A stretch of DNA of 5,143 nucleotides, from NCBI GenBank assembly GCA_024403585.1, contig JAKSRN010000149.1:1-5143 (forward strand), written 5' to 3'. A model generated the notes under the pieces. That model saw nothing but the letters and a program-made list of their open reading frames with translations, did not search any database and was not told the origin of the DNA. Source of the DNA: Lachnospiraceae bacterium. GTDB taxonomy: Bacteria > Bacillota > Clostridia > Lachnospirales > Lachnospiraceae. The translations under genes and the position numbers were made by a program. The first letter of the stretch is position 1, and each line of letters begins with the position of its first letter. Below are positions 5,118 through 5,143 of this stretch, piece by piece.

Positions 5118-5143
5118 ATCATAGCACAGGAGTCGTTAAAAGT
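5118..5143 (-). promoter_or_regulatory. tRNA-Arg promoter, -35 cut by the window edge
   Basis: TGCTATGAT (5118-5126) on the minus strand is an extended -10 (5/6 hexamer match plus TG). At 17-bp spacing the -35 would occupy 5141-5146; only its last three bases, ACT, are in the window and fit a TTGACT-like hexamer. The predicted start near 5111 leaves a 5' leader of about 28 nt before the mature tRNA. Confidence 0.45.

Noticed and set aside
4836..5122. Short open frames of 65-108 codons on both strands across the tRNA region
   Set aside because: They run through the tRNA-Arg gene and its terminator and have no protein-like features.
1..5143. CRISPR array, insertion sequence, phage or defence genes
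   Set aside because: No regularly spaced repeats, no transposase or integrase, no paired terminal repeats and no defence-type protein were seen.

Overview
The window looks like chromosome from a low-to-moderate-GC Clostridia bacterium, most likely a Lachnospiraceae gut commensal (Blautia/Dorea/Roseburia-like). I infer this from the style of the proteins (a MetA with an acetyl-CoA-type residue and a LigA with the WKMDG active site that I associate with this family), Gram-positive AGGAGG-type ribosome binding sites, consensus sigma-A promoters, and a tRNA gene without encoded CCA. This is recognition by eye and no database was searched.

Everything recognisable is on the minus strand, so transcription runs from right to left. 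From the right edge: an extended -10 promoter, tRNA-Arg(CCG) (5010-5083) and its terminator (4967-4997); a gap of about 165 bp; a single-pass membrane protein of unknown function with an extracytoplasmic NTF2-like domain (4019-4801) and a terminator hairpin (3936-3977); a tight two-gene unit of an RluF-type rRNA pseudouridine synthase (3188-3898) and NAD-dependent DNA ligase LigA (1240-3195), overlapping by 8 bp; then metA, homoserine O-acetyltransferase (193-1128), with its own extended -10 promoter embedded at the ligA stop codon. The last 192 bp (1-192) hold no ordinary gene. They contain a possible 13-codon ORF with a good Shine-Dalgarno sequence, a palindrome, a near-consensus minus-strand promoter, and an intrinsic terminator immediately in front of that promoter.

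These are mainly housekeeping functions: translation (tRNA, rRNA modification), DNA replication and repair (ligase), methionine biosynthesis, and one envelope-associated protein. rluF and ligA look co-translated, but I see no functional reason for the pairing. I found no mobile element, CRISPR array, phage gene or defence system, and I do not claim a new system here. The points most worth a second look are the substitutions at positions known to be important in LigA, the promoter-terminator pair at the left edge, the 13-codon ORF downstream of metA, and the inverted repeat inside the metA promoter spacer.
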